A DNA stretch of 64,000 nucleotides. Origin: Candidatus Pelagibacter communis. Lineage in GTDB: Bacteria > Pseudomonadota > Alphaproteobacteria > Pelagibacterales > Pelagibacteraceae. Made by a program: the position numbers and the translations under genes. Below are positions 1 through 7,783 of the stretch, in pieces (within the stretch, counting starts at the first letter, position 1; each line of letters begins with the position of its first letter). The stretch lies in assembly GCF_001180185.1 (NCBI RefSeq), contig NZ_CVSS01000037.1, forward strand, positions 1 to 64,000, in the 5' to 3' direction. The notes beneath the pieces are model-generated. The model saw nothing but the letters and a program-made list of their open reading frames with translations. It had not been told where the DNA came from and did not search any database.

Positions 1-84
1 GTTGTAAATTTTTTAAATAGAGGAATTTTAATTCCTGCTAAAGTAACTTTTAAAAATACTTTAATATTACTTTTCATTTACTAG
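1..84 (+). pseudogene. Fragment matching an internal part of the fbpC ATPase gene, inverted
   Basis: Read from base 1 on the plus strand, this stretch encodes 27 residues and then a TAG at 82-84. The first 16 residues (VVNFLNRGILIPAKVT) are identical to an internal part of the FbpC ATPase encoded on the opposite strand next door. The following KNTL also matches, after a Gly-to-Phe change. At DNA level bases 1-46 match the reverse complement of about 404-449 without a difference. Four substitutions follow by base 54, and similarity ends near base 63. The rest of the reading frame lies outside the window, so this may be the 3' end of a paralogous ATPase gene or a truncated duplicate. The differences argue against a simple assembly hairpin but do not exclude one. 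Confidence 0.45.
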
Positions 85-92
85 GCTTTTTA

Positions 93-1154
93 TTAGAAGC
101 AAACTATATGATCAATATGAATTGGTCTTTTAATACCAAATTTTTCATCAACCTCATGTTGATGAATATGGTGAGAATGTACAAATACTGGAATAAAAGT
201 ATTACTAGGCGTTTTAAGTGTATATATAAAATTAGTGCCTCTAAACTTTCTATCAACTACTTCGAGTTTTAAATTACTTTTATCGTCATGTTCTAAATCC
301 TCAGGTTGGAGTAATAATTGCACATTTGAACCCTTTGGGTATTCTTTTATAAAATTTCCCTCAATTGTACCTAAATCCCAATTCTCTAAAGTATTTTTAC
401 CTGTCACTTTAGCAGGAATTAAAATTCCTCTATTTAAAAAATTTACAACCTCCACTGAGTTAGGAAAATGATATACTTTATAAGGGTCATCAAATTGCTT
501 TAATTGTTGATCTAAAATTATTCCGCATTTTGATCCTAAATAAAATGCCTCATAAGAATCATGCGTAACTATGATAGTAGTTATTTTTAATTTACTTAAA
601 ATTTTTTTTAATCTCACTTGAATTTCCTCTTTAAAACTTTGATCAACATTTGATAATGGCTCATCTAATAATAATAAATCTGGTTTTGTAATAAGAGATC
701 TTGCAAGTGATGCTCGTTGAGCCTCGCCAGCACTTATTTCATGCGGGTATTTATTAAGTATGTGAAAGATATCTAATAAATCAACTATTTCTTTTAAGCT
801 TATTTTTTTTCCACTCTTATCTTTATTTCTGTCTGAACCAAGTAATATATTTTTTTCAACGGTATAATGTGGGAATAAACTGTTATCCTGAAAAGCTAGT
901 GAAACATTTCGATTTTCTGGTTCTACATTTATTTTTTCAGAGGAAAGGGTTTTGCCATTCAATTTTATAAAACCTTTGTTAATTTTCTCTAATCCTGCTA
1001 TTGTTCGTAATATAGTTGTTTTGCCAATACCAGAAGGTCCGAGAAGACAAACAACATCACCTTCATTTTCGATTGAAAAAGAAACATTTTTTACTTTTGT
1101 TTTTCCACTTATATTGAAGTCAACATTCTTAATTTCAAAAAAGTTTTTAGCCAT
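93..1154 (-). CDS. fbpC: Iron(III) ABC transporter, ATP-binding protein
   Basis: This 353-residue protein should be the cytoplasmic ATPase that energises iron(III) import with the FbpB and FbpA products encoded just upstream on the same strand. Walker A is GPSGIGKTT (residues 39-47), the Q-loop glutamine is Q89, Walker B is LLLLDE (160-165) and the switch histidine is H198 in IVTHD. The C-loop is SAGEAQR (141-147) instead of the usual SGGQQQR, a mild deviation. Residues after about 230 form the TOBE-like tail of the FbpC/PotA group. The start overlaps the permease gene by 8 bases, which implies translational coupling. The substrate is inferred from the operon and the Fur-like sites upstream of fbpA. 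Confidence 0.88.
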   Translation of the reverse strand: MAKNFFEIKNVDFNISGKTKVKNVSFSIENEGDVVCLLGPSGIGKTTILRTIAGLEKINKGFIKLNGKTLSSEKINVEPENRNVSLAFQDNSLFPHYTVEKNILLGSDRNKDKSGKKISLKEIVDLLDIFHILNKYPHEISAGEAQRASLARSLITKPDLLLLDEPLSNVDQSFKEEIQVRLKKILSKLKITTIIVTHDSYEAFYLGSKCGIILDQQLKQFDDPYKVYHFPNSVEVVNFLNRGILIPAKVTGKNTLENWDLGTIEGNFIKEYPKGSNVQLLLQPEDLEHDDKSNLKLEVVDRKFRGTNFIYTLKTPSNTFIPVFVHSHHIHQHEVDEKFGIKRPIHIDHIVCF

Positions 1155-2766
1155 TATTATCTTTTAAAATATATTTAGATGTAACTATTATAAAAGAAGT
1201 TGCAATCAAAATCAGAAATAAAGATGGAACAGCAGCAGCTTCTAATAAATCTTCAGATGCTGAAATATAAGCAGAAGTTGCAAAAGTTTCAAAATTAAAA
1301 GGTCTCAAGATTAAAGTAATAGGTAATTCCCTCACAATTTCTAAAGAAATTAATATACAAACAAACAATAAAGAGTTTCTTAAAAAAGGTATATGAATAT
1401 TCATAAATGTTTTTCTTTTCGAATAACCAAGTAAATAAGAACTTTCATCAACTGACAAATTAATTTTTTCATAGCCAGATTTTATTCCATTAAAAGCTAA
1501 AGAATAAAATCTTACAAAATATACAAAAACTAATCCTAAAATTGATCCAATAAATATTTTCTTTATAGAAAAAAATCCTAAATTTTTTACAACACTTTCA
1601 TCGAACCAAGCTATGAATGTTATAAATGCTACAGCTAAAATTACACCTGGTATTGCGTATCCTGAAATAGATAAAGTAGACAAAATATTTAATATTTTAT
1701 TTTTTGAAACTCTGTTTCCATAATTTGAAATTAAAGCAAAGATTATTAAAAAAAAACTAGATAAAAAAACTAGGTAAAGAGTGTTAATTAAAAGATCAAT
1801 TATCTGTAAATCAAATAAGTTTTCTGGAAATTTAATTGTCCAATAAAGCATTTGGCTTAATGGAAATAAAAAACTTAAAAAGAAAATAAAAAAACAAAAG
1901 ATAAAAGCTAAAAAAGATTTACTACCAGAAAGTTGTAACTTTTGTTTTTGTTTAAAGTCAACTCTCGTATTGAAATGATATTTCGCTCTATTTCTTGATA
2001 AATTTTCTAAAATAAATAATGAAAATATAAACAAAAGTAAAAAAAATGATAATTGATTTGCAAATGCTAAATCATCAAAAGTAATCCATGAATTATATAT
2101 TCCAGTAGTAAGTGTGTTTATTGAAAAAAAATCAACTGCTCCAAATTCAGCAAGAGTTTCCATAGCTACTAATGACAGACCGGCTACTATTGCTGGTCTG
2201 GCAGCAGGTAAAATGATTGAGTATAATGTTTTAAATTTTGTAAAACCTAAATTTTTTCCCAAATCTATAAAGTTTTGCGATTGATATAAAAACGAAGCTC
2301 TAGCTAAAATATACACATACGCAAATAAGGAGAAAGATAGGGAAAGTATAGCTCCAATCATTCCATCAAATTTCGGAATATGAGTGTTGTAATTTCCTTC
2401 TCCAAATAGGTTTTTGAAAATTGAATACGCTGTTCCATAATTTTCAAAAAAAGCTGTTAATGAATATGCATAAATATAGGGCGGAACTGCAAAAGAAAGT
2501 ATCAATGCCCATTTAAAAAAATTACTTAATGGAAATTTATAAAAAGATACTAGATATGCAGCTCCAGTACCGATTAAAAAAGTTAATATCAAAACACTTG
2601 TTAATAAAATAATTGAATTAGAGATATACTCTAGCAAAAATGTTTCTTTTAAAATTTGATAGTAATTTGAAGTATCTTCAAAGAAACTAGAAAATACTGT
2701 TAATATTGGAATGATGACAAAGGTAGAAATGATTAAGGAAGAAATGTACCAAAAATTTATTCTCAT
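1147..2766 (-). CDS. fbpB: Iron(III) ABC transporter, fused permease
   Basis: This 539-residue polytopic membrane protein carries two copies of the binding-protein-dependent permease domain, as FbpB/SfuB proteins do. About a dozen hydrophobic segments are visible. Each half has an ATPase-contacting loop: GFTKFKTLYSIILP in the first half and GYSKRKTFMNIHIP in the second. It would form the inner-membrane channel for iron(III) delivered by FbpA. It lies between fbpA and fbpC on the minus strand and overlaps fbpC by 8 bases. A gap of about 95 bases with an imperfect inverted repeat separates it from the small gene that follows fbpA, so expression could be lowered relative to fbpA. Length is normal for the family. 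Confidence 0.88.
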   Translation of the reverse strand: MRINFWYISSLIISTFVIIPILTVFSSFFEDTSNYYQILKETFLLEYISNSIILLTSVLILTFLIGTGAAYLVSFYKFPLSNFFKWALILSFAVPPYIYAYSLTAFFENYGTAYSIFKNLFGEGNYNTHIPKFDGMIGAILSLSFSLFAYVYILARASFLYQSQNFIDLGKNLGFTKFKTLYSIILPAARPAIVAGLSLVAMETLAEFGAVDFFSINTLTTGIYNSWITFDDLAFANQLSFFLLLFIFSLFILENLSRNRAKYHFNTRVDFKQKQKLQLSGSKSFLAFIFCFFIFFLSFLFPLSQMLYWTIKFPENLFDLQIIDLLINTLYLVFLSSFFLIIFALISNYGNRVSKNKILNILSTLSISGYAIPGVILAVAFITFIAWFDESVVKNLGFFSIKKIFIGSILGLVFVYFVRFYSLAFNGIKSGYEKINLSVDESSYLLGYSKRKTFMNIHIPFLRNSLLFVCILISLEIVRELPITLILRPFNFETFATSAYISASEDLLEAAAVPSLFLILIATSFIIVTSKYILKDNNG

Positions 2767-2792
2767 AATTTATAATCCGCCTTATAAACATG

Positions 2793-2880
2793 AAAAGTAT
2801 TTGTGTCCATATTTTGAGAAGTAAATAACTTGCCTATAAAACATGGACACGCAGAAGAAAATCAAAAATCAAATACTTTT
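2793..2880. repeat. Interrupted inverted repeat upstream of fbpB
   Basis: Two complementary pairs lie between the fbpA side and fbpB. AAAAGTATTTG (2793-2803) pairs with CAAATACTTTT (2870-2880), and GTGTCCAT (2803-2810) pairs with ATGGACAC (2843-2850). The left arms are continuous, while the right arms are separated by about 19 bases, so the transcript could fold as a stem with a large bulge. It could be an attenuator or RNA-stability element limiting fbpBC expression below fbpA. There is no clear U-tract, so a classic terminator is not supported. Confidence 0.4.
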
Positions 2881-3032
2881 AGGATATGCGGAACCTCCAT
2901 AGTTTTAATTTCTGACAGTTTTCTGTCATTTATTCTTTTATCGATTTTTTTACACTCCAAATGACATGGTGAACATGCTTTGGAAGATTTATTTAAATCA
3001 ATATTAGACATAAATTTCTTTTTTTCTTGCAT
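2862..3032 (-). CDS. Small cysteine-motif protein coupled to fbpA
   Basis: A 56-residue reading frame starts inside the fbpA stop codon (TAATG at 3034-3030), an arrangement used for many real gene pairs in this window. The product is basic and has a CSPCHLEC motif at about residues 20-27, which could bind a metal or an iron-sulfur cluster. An alternative ATG lies at residue 8. I recognise no family. Position directly after the iron-binding protein gene and before the permease gene suggests a role in iron uptake or sensing, but this is inference. It could be spurious, although the start/stop coupling and the cysteine spacing favour a real gene. Confidence 0.5.
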   Translation of the reverse strand: MQEKKKFMSNIDLNKSSKACSPCHLECKKIDKRINDRKLSEIKTMEVPHILKVFDF

Positions 3033-4060
3033 TATTTCCAACCAGCAGCTGTCATTACTTCTAATGCAGCAGATTGATTTTTTCCATAAGATGCTAACTT
3101 AGTTTTCATATCTTGTTTGAAATCTAATCCCAAATTATTCACAACTAATGGACTTGGAGAAACACCGTCAATCATTGGAAACTCAAATGTATTGTTTATA
3201 AAATGCTCTTGAGATTGTGGAGTTAATAAAAACTCAACAAGTTTAATTGCATTGGCTTTATTAGGTGCTCCCTTAACTAAAGCTGCGCAACTAACATTCA
3301 TGTGAGTTCCTCTATCATTCTGGTTAGGAAAGAAAGCTTTAACCTTTTTAGCAGCCTCTTGTTGTTCTGCACCTTTTTTACCAGATAACATTAAAGCTAA
3401 GTAATATGTGTTAGCTACAGCAATATCAGCTTCACCAGCTGCTACCGCCATTATTTGTGCTCTATCATTACCTTTTGGTGTTCTTGCCATATTAGCAACA
3501 ACTCCCTCTGCCCAAGCTGCTGCAGCGTTCTTACCATTATTAGCAATTAGTGATGCTACAAGAGACTTGTTATAAATGTTGCTAGATTTTCTTATTACTA
3601 ATCTTCCTTTCCATTTAGGATCAGCTAAACCTTCATAAGTCATTCCAGATAATTCGGCACCGGTAACTCTTTCAGGTGAATAATAAATTATTCTAGCTCT
3701 TTTAGCTATACCTACCCATTTATTTGTTCTAAAGTTTTTTGGAACAGCTGCTTTGATAGCTTTAGATGTTAAACCACCTTGTAGATGACCTTTAGCATCC
3801 ATAGCACCGCATCTTCCTGCGTCAGCAGTAATATAAAGATCTGCGGAAGAATCTGTACCCTCTTCGATTATTCTTTTTTCTAAAGCACCTGATTTTCCAT
3901 TTATCAAATTGACCTTAATCCCAGTCATATTTGTAAACTTAGAATAAAGTTCAGAGTCTGCTTTATAGTGTCTTGCATTAAAAACATTCACTTCATTTGC
4001 AAAAACAAAAGTTGATACAAACAAAGATGTAATCAATGTCAAAATTGATATTTTTTTCAT
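3032..4060 (-). CDS. fbpA: Iron(III) ABC transporter, periplasmic binding protein
   Basis: This 342-residue secreted protein begins with a clear signal peptide (MKKISILTLITSLFVSTFVFA, with cleavage after FA). The mature protein reads as a ferric-binding FbpA/FutA-type SBP: VNVFNARHY near the start and a tyrosine pair in ANTYYLAL, the expected iron(III) ligands of this family. It captures iron in the periplasm for FbpB and FbpC. It is the first transporter gene, with its own 115-base upstream region holding two Fur-like palindromes, so iron repression is likely. A small cysteine protein gene overlaps its stop codon. Length is typical. Confidence 0.92.
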   Translation of the reverse strand: MKKISILTLITSLFVSTFVFANEVNVFNARHYKADSELYSKFTNMTGIKVNLINGKSGALEKRIIEEGTDSSADLYITADAGRCGAMDAKGHLQGGLTSKAIKAAVPKNFRTNKWVGIAKRARIIYYSPERVTGAELSGMTYEGLADPKWKGRLVIRKSSNIYNKSLVASLIANNGKNAAAAWAEGVVANMARTPKGNDRAQIMAVAAGEADIAVANTYYLALMLSGKKGAEQQEAAKKVKAFFPNQNDRGTHMNVSCAALVKGAPNKANAIKLVEFLLTPQSQEHFINNTFEFPMIDGVSPSPLVVNNLGLDFKQDMKTKLASYGKNQSAALEVMTAAGWK

Positions 4061-4090
4061 TTTTTTTCCATATCTTCCGCATGATTATTT

Positions 4091-4131
4091 GAGAATGATA
4101 ACTATTCTCAATGCGAATGATTATCAATCGC
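4091..4131 (-). promoter_or_regulatory. Tandem Fur-like operator upstream of fbpA
   Basis: Two 19-base near-palindromes stand 31-71 bases upstream of the fbpA start. The first (4091-4109, GAGAATGATAACTATTCTC) matches 15 of 19 positions of the classical Fur box GATAATGATAATCATTATC. The second (4113-4131, GCGAATGATTATCAATCGC) is palindromic except for three positions. Their centres are 22 bases apart, about two helical turns, which would let two repressor dimers bind the same face. Iron-responsive repression of fbpA follows from family knowledge. The actual regulator (Fur, Mur or another family member) cannot be told from sequence. Confidence 0.7.
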
Positions 4132-4175
4132 AAGAATGTCGCACTTTCTCTGTATTGATTGCCTTTTTCTTTATA

Positions 4176-5066
4176 CTATGATTTCCAGTCGCCTATTTTG
4201 CTGAATAAAAAGTTCCTAAATGCTTGAACTCTAGCTGTGTTTTTTAATGACTGAGGGTAAACAAAATGTGCCTCTGTAATTGGTCCCTCAGATTTTGGTA
4301 AGACCTTAATAATATTGCTTGAATTACTGACTAGATACTCTGGTAATGCTGCTAAACCTACTCCTGCCTCTACAGCTAATAATAACCCCATTACGCTATT
4401 TACTTTCATAATTGGCTTTCTCTTTTTTCCGTCGTGCATACCTAATTTTAGAGCCCAATCAGGATTATAAACTGGTGACGGAGCTCCTTTTCCAAATGAT
4501 ATAAATTTATGTTTATTTAAGTCAGTAATAGTCTTTGGCATACCGTATTTTTCTAAATATTTACTAGAACCATATATATAATATTTAAGATCTACTAATT
4601 TTTTTTGGATGTAATTTAATTGCTTGGGTCTTCTCATAAAAATACCTATGTCAGCTTGTCTAGTGCTTAAGTCTAGCTCTTTATCCTCAAAAATTAACTC
4701 TATTTCAACTTCAGGATTTAATCTCATAAATTCTTCAATTCTAGGGGTTAACCAATGCGTACCAAAACTTCTCACAGTTGTAATTGTTAGTTTACCAGTT
4801 GGTTTATTTTTTTGATCTCCTAGAGATGTTTCAACTTCTTTTAATTTGCTTATAACTTCATGAGCAGTTTTAAATACATATTCTCCATTTTCAGTAAGAG
4901 TTAATCCTCGAGCATGTCTTTCAAATAATTGAACTTTTAAATCTTGTTCAAGGGACTGTATTTGTCTGCTGATCGCAGATTGACTAAGATTTAAATTAAT
5001 TGTAGCGTTTGTAAAACTACCTGCTTCAGCAACTGCATGAAATATTTTTAATTTATCCCAATCCAT
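4176..5066 (-). CDS. LysR-family transcriptional regulator
   Basis: This 296-residue protein has an N-terminal winged helix-turn-helix (about residues 1-65, including AEAGSFTNATINLNLSQSAI and LFERHARGLTLTENG). A LysR substrate-binding domain follows (about 90-290). Its ATG lies inside the stop codon of the upstream acrylyl-CoA reductase-like gene (TAATG at 5068-5064), so the two are co-translated. The regulator may respond to a substrate of that enzyme or control neighbouring genes. The effector is unknown. Length is normal for the family. Confidence 0.85.
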   Translation of the reverse strand: MDWDKLKIFHAVAEAGSFTNATINLNLSQSAISRQIQSLEQDLKVQLFERHARGLTLTENGEYVFKTAHEVISKLKEVETSLGDQKNKPTGKLTITTVRSFGTHWLTPRIEEFMRLNPEVEIELIFEDKELDLSTRQADIGIFMRRPKQLNYIQKKLVDLKYYIYGSSKYLEKYGMPKTITDLNKHKFISFGKGAPSPVYNPDWALKLGMHDGKKRKPIMKVNSVMGLLLAVEAGVGLAALPEYLVSNSSNIIKVLPKSEGPITEAHFVYPQSLKNTARVQAFRNFLFSKIGDWKS

Positions 5067-6067
5067 TATTTATTTAAATCAACTAAAACTCTTCCTGAAA
5101 TTTCTCCTTTTAGTATTTTAGGATAAGTTTCAATTAACTCCTCTAAACTTACTATTTGAATTGATTTTTCGAATAAACTAAAATCAACTAAATTAGCTGC
5201 TTCACCCCAAATAAATTCTCTTCTTTTAATACTGCAGTTAGCAGAGTCCATGCCCCAAAGTTTAATTCCTCTAAGCATAAAAGGTATTACATTTGTATTT
5301 AATTCATTAGTATTAGCATTTCCACATACAGCAATAATTCCATTGGGATTAGTTTGCACTATTGCATTGGCTAATATTTTTCCTCCTACAGTATCTACAA
5401 CTCCATCCCATAAACCTTTGTCAATTAATCTTGGATCTTTGTCAAATTCACTACGATTGACAACATTTTTTGCGCCTAATGATTTTAAATAATCAATTTT
5501 AGAATCTTTTCCAGTAACTGCAGTTACATTGTAACCCATTTTATTTAGTATGATTACAGCAATACTACCAACACCTCCTGTTGCACCAGTTACCAAAACA
5601 TCTTTTACTTTTTCACCTAATAATATTTCTTCTCTAGCTTTAATTGCAAATCCACTCATCAAAGAAGTAAAGCCAGCAGTTCCTAAAACCATTGCTTGCT
5701 TACTTGTTAAATTTTTTGGTCTCTTTACTAAAAAATCTCCATTTACTTTTGCAATTTGCGAATATCCACCATAAAAAATTTCACCTACTCTAAAACCTGT
5801 TAGAATAACATTATCACCTTCTTTAAATTTTGAATTTTCACTTTCTATTACTGTCCCTGAAAAATCTATTCCTGGTATATGTGGAAATTCTTTTACTAAC
5901 CGTCCACCATTTTTTAAAATCATTCCATCTTTGAAATTTAGATCTGAATAATCAACTTTAACAGTTACGTCACCGTGCTTTAAAAAACTTTTATCTATTG
6001 ATTTAACTTCTCTTGTAAAGTCTTCTCCTTGTTGATTTAAAACTAATGCTTTAAATTGATCAGACAC
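5066..6067 (-). CDS. acuI: Acrylyl-CoA reductase-like MDR oxidoreductase (AcuI/YhdH)
   Basis: This 333-residue member of the medium-chain dehydrogenase/reductase superfamily is of the zinc-free YhdH/AcuI type. The N-terminal GroES-like part includes DYSDLNFKDGMIL and HIPGIDFSG. The NADPH-binding fold has VTGATGGVGSIAV at about residues 158-170, and the YhdH-like CANCSIKRR-type region follows as SANCSIKRR. AcuI reduces acrylyl-CoA to propionyl-CoA, which detoxifies the product of DMSP lyase action, a relevant reaction in SAR11. The gene follows folE by 3 bases and is coupled to a LysR gene. No DMSP lyase gene is in the window, so the substrate assignment rests on family resemblance. Confidence 0.75.
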   Translation of the reverse strand: MSDQFKALVLNQQGEDFTREVKSIDKSFLKHGDVTVKVDYSDLNFKDGMILKNGGRLVKEFPHIPGIDFSGTVIESENSKFKEGDNVILTGFRVGEIFYGGYSQIAKVNGDFLVKRPKNLTSKQAMVLGTAGFTSLMSGFAIKAREEILLGEKVKDVLVTGATGGVGSIAVIILNKMGYNVTAVTGKDSKIDYLKSLGAKNVVNRSEFDKDPRLIDKGLWDGVVDTVGGKILANAIVQTNPNGIIAVCGNANTNELNTNVIPFMLRGIKLWGMDSANCSIKRREFIWGEAANLVDFSLFEKSIQIVSLEELIETYPKILKGEISGRVLVDLNK

Positions 6068-6070
6068 TTT

Positions 6071-6685
6071 TTATTCTTTTGCAATGCTGATAAATCTTAA
6101 ATATCTATTTTGATATGAAAGATCTTCTTTAAATTGACCTAAATAATAATTTGTTACTGTAGTGGCTTGCTCTTTTTTAATACCCCTCATAGTCATACAC
6201 TGATGTGTAGAGTCTATTGTGACAGCAACACCTTTTGCATCTAAAGACTCCATTAGTGTATTCGCAATTTGCATAGTTAATCTTTCCTGTGTTTGTAATC
6301 TTTTTGAGAAAACTTCAACAACTCTTGCTAATTTACTTAATCCAACGACTCTTTTTTTAGGTATATAAGCCACATGAGCTTTACCAATAATTGGAGCCAT
6401 ATGATGTTCACAGTGACTTTGGATAGAAATATTTTTTTGAACAACCATGTCGTCGTACCCTTCAACATCACCAAAAGTTTTATCTAAAACTTGATTAGGA
6501 TTTTCCTTGTATCCTTTAAAATATTCCTTGAATGCTTTAACGACTCTTTTTGGAGTTTCCAATAATCCTTCCCTATTTGGATCTTCACCCATCCAAGTTA
6601 GAATTGTTTTGAAAGCCTCTTCAGCTTCTTTATCAGAAACTTTTTTTAAATCTTGCTTATTCTCTGTATCTTTAACTAATTTCAT
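6071..6685 (-). CDS. folE: GTP cyclohydrolase I
   Basis: This 204-residue enzyme converts GTP to 7,8-dihydroneopterin triphosphate, the first step of folate synthesis. The zinc-site motif SHCEHHMAPI and the later HQCMTMRG supply the expected Cys, His and Cys ligands, and the GLSKLARVVEVFSKRLQTQE block is typical. The first 25 or so residues are a charged extension, as in many FolE proteins. It is divergent from hisI across a 76-base gap that must hold both promoters. Folate supply fits the heavy use of tetrahydrofolate by the C1 enzymes in this window. The acuI-like gene follows after 3 bases. Confidence 0.95.
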   Translation of the reverse strand: MKLVKDTENKQDLKKVSDKEAEEAFKTILTWMGEDPNREGLLETPKRVVKAFKEYFKGYKENPNQVLDKTFGDVEGYDDMVVQKNISIQSHCEHHMAPIIGKAHVAYIPKKRVVGLSKLARVVEVFSKRLQTQERLTMQIANTLMESLDAKGVAVTIDSTHQCMTMRGIKKEQATTVTNYYLGQFKEDLSYQNRYLRFISIAKE

Positions 6686-6761
6686 TGTGAGTTTTATACA
6701 TATAATTGTGCAATTTTAAAATATTTAATATATCCAGATATGTGCTACATAATCACCGTAT

Positions 6762-7229
6762 ATGTTCAAAAAAAGAGAAAATGTAGTCGAAATTGAAGAG
6801 GGAAATCTTCTTTCACCAAAATTTGATAATGATGGGTTGATACCTGTTGTTACTATGTGTTCAAAAACAAAAGACGTATTAATGCACGGGTATATGAATG
6901 TTGAAGCATTAAAAAAAACTATTGAAACAAAAGAAGCTCATTATTTTAGCAGATCAAGAAATGCTATTTGGCACAAAGGTAAAACAAGTGGTTTTATACA
7001 AAAAGTAATTGAAATTAAAATAGATGATGATCAAGATTCTATTTGTTTGACTGTAGATATAGGTGATGGAGCAAGTTGTCATGTTGGTTATAGATCTTGT
7101 TTTTACAGATCAGTACCATTGGGCCCAATAGATAATGGGAGTAAAATTGAAATGAAATTCTTAGAAAAAGAAAAAAAATTTGATCCAGAAAAAGTTTATA
7201 AAGGTCAACCTAACCCAACAAAAATATAA
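6762..7229 (+). CDS. hisI: Phosphoribosyl-AMP cyclohydrolase
   Basis: This 155-residue protein opens the adenine ring of phosphoribosyl-AMP in histidine biosynthesis. Family hallmarks are HYFSRSRNAIWHKGKTSG, the acidic metal-binding run DDDQD, and CHVGYRSCFYR. The HisE pyrophosphatase domain is absent, so it is the monofunctional form. An N-terminal extension of about 25 residues precedes the family core. It is separated from any other his gene and is followed at once by a DUF2237 gene (ATG directly after the stop), so the two are likely co-transcribed. Confidence 0.93.
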   Translation: MFKKRENVVEIEEGNLLSPKFDNDGLIPVVTMCSKTKDVLMHGYMNVEALKKTIETKEAHYFSRSRNAIWHKGKTSGFIQKVIEIKIDDDQDSICLTVDIGDGASCHVGYRSCFYRSVPLGPIDNGSKIEMKFLEKEKKFDPEKVYKGQPNPTKI

Positions 7230-7604
7230 ATGAGTAAAAAACAAAAAAATGTTCTAGGAGAAGAACTAGAAGAATGCTCATTAGATCCGTTAACAGGATG
7301 GTATAGAGACGGTTGTTGTAACACTGATGAAAATGATCACGGACTTCACACAGTATGTGCTAAAGTAACAACAGAATTTTTAGAATGGTGTAAAGAGGCT
7401 GGTAATGACTTGATTACCCCACATCCTGAATTTGGTTTCCCAGGTCTTAAAGATGGTGATGGTTGGTGTGTTTGTGCAACATGGTATGCTAGAGCAGTTG
7501 AAGCTGGAAAAGGATGTCCAATTTTTCTGAAAAGAACTCATCAAAATACTTTAAACATTTTACCAATCGAAACTTTAAAAAAATTTGCGATAGATCTTTC
7601 TTAA
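7230..7604 (+). CDS. DUF2237 family protein
   Basis: This 124-residue soluble protein matches the DUF2237 pattern: an N-terminal NVLGEELEECSLDPLTGWYR, the cysteine-rich segment RDGCCNTDENDHGLHTVCA, and GDGWCVCATWYARA near the middle. The biochemical role of the family is not known to me. Conserved cysteines and histidines suggest metal binding or redox chemistry, which is inference. The gene starts on the base after the hisI stop, so it is in the same transcript. A 52-residue membrane protein gene follows 12 bases later. Confidence 0.8.
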   Translation: MSKKQKNVLGEELEECSLDPLTGWYRDGCCNTDENDHGLHTVCAKVTTEFLEWCKEAGNDLITPHPEFGFPGLKDGDGWCVCATWYARAVEAGKGCPIFLKRTHQNTLNILPIETLKKFAIDLS

Positions 7605-7616
7605 AAAATTTTTAAT

Positions 7617-7775
7617 ATGAGTGATGTTATATTATCTGTTATATATCTTTTATTAGTTTTAGCTTTAGTCTTACCTGGTTTTTTATATGCAAATAAAAAT
7701 AAAAAAATTTTTCTAAAAAATTTGATTATTTGGATTGGTGTAGTTGGAGTAATTCTTATTTTAATTAATTTTTAA
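7617..7775 (+). CDS. Small predicted membrane protein (52 aa)
   Basis: This short reading frame encodes two hydrophobic segments (about residues 4-24 and 35-51) joined by a basic loop (NKNKKIFLKN). The ATG lies 12 bases after the DUF2237 stop and the stop is 8 bases before the convergent ETF-QO gene end, so it fills the gap exactly. No family is recognised. The two-helix pattern and the positively charged loop look like a real inner-membrane miniprotein, not noise. Function is unknown. Confidence 0.5.
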   Translation: MSDVILSVIYLLLVLALVLPGFLYANKNKKIFLKNLIIWIGVVGVILILINF

Positions 7776-7783
7776 ATAACTTA

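Noticed and set aside
1-449. Assembly or amplification hairpin at the window edge
   Set aside because: The two copies differ at several positions after base 46 and diverge fully near base 63, which a simple fold-back artefact would not produce. It stays a possibility only if the contig ends here.
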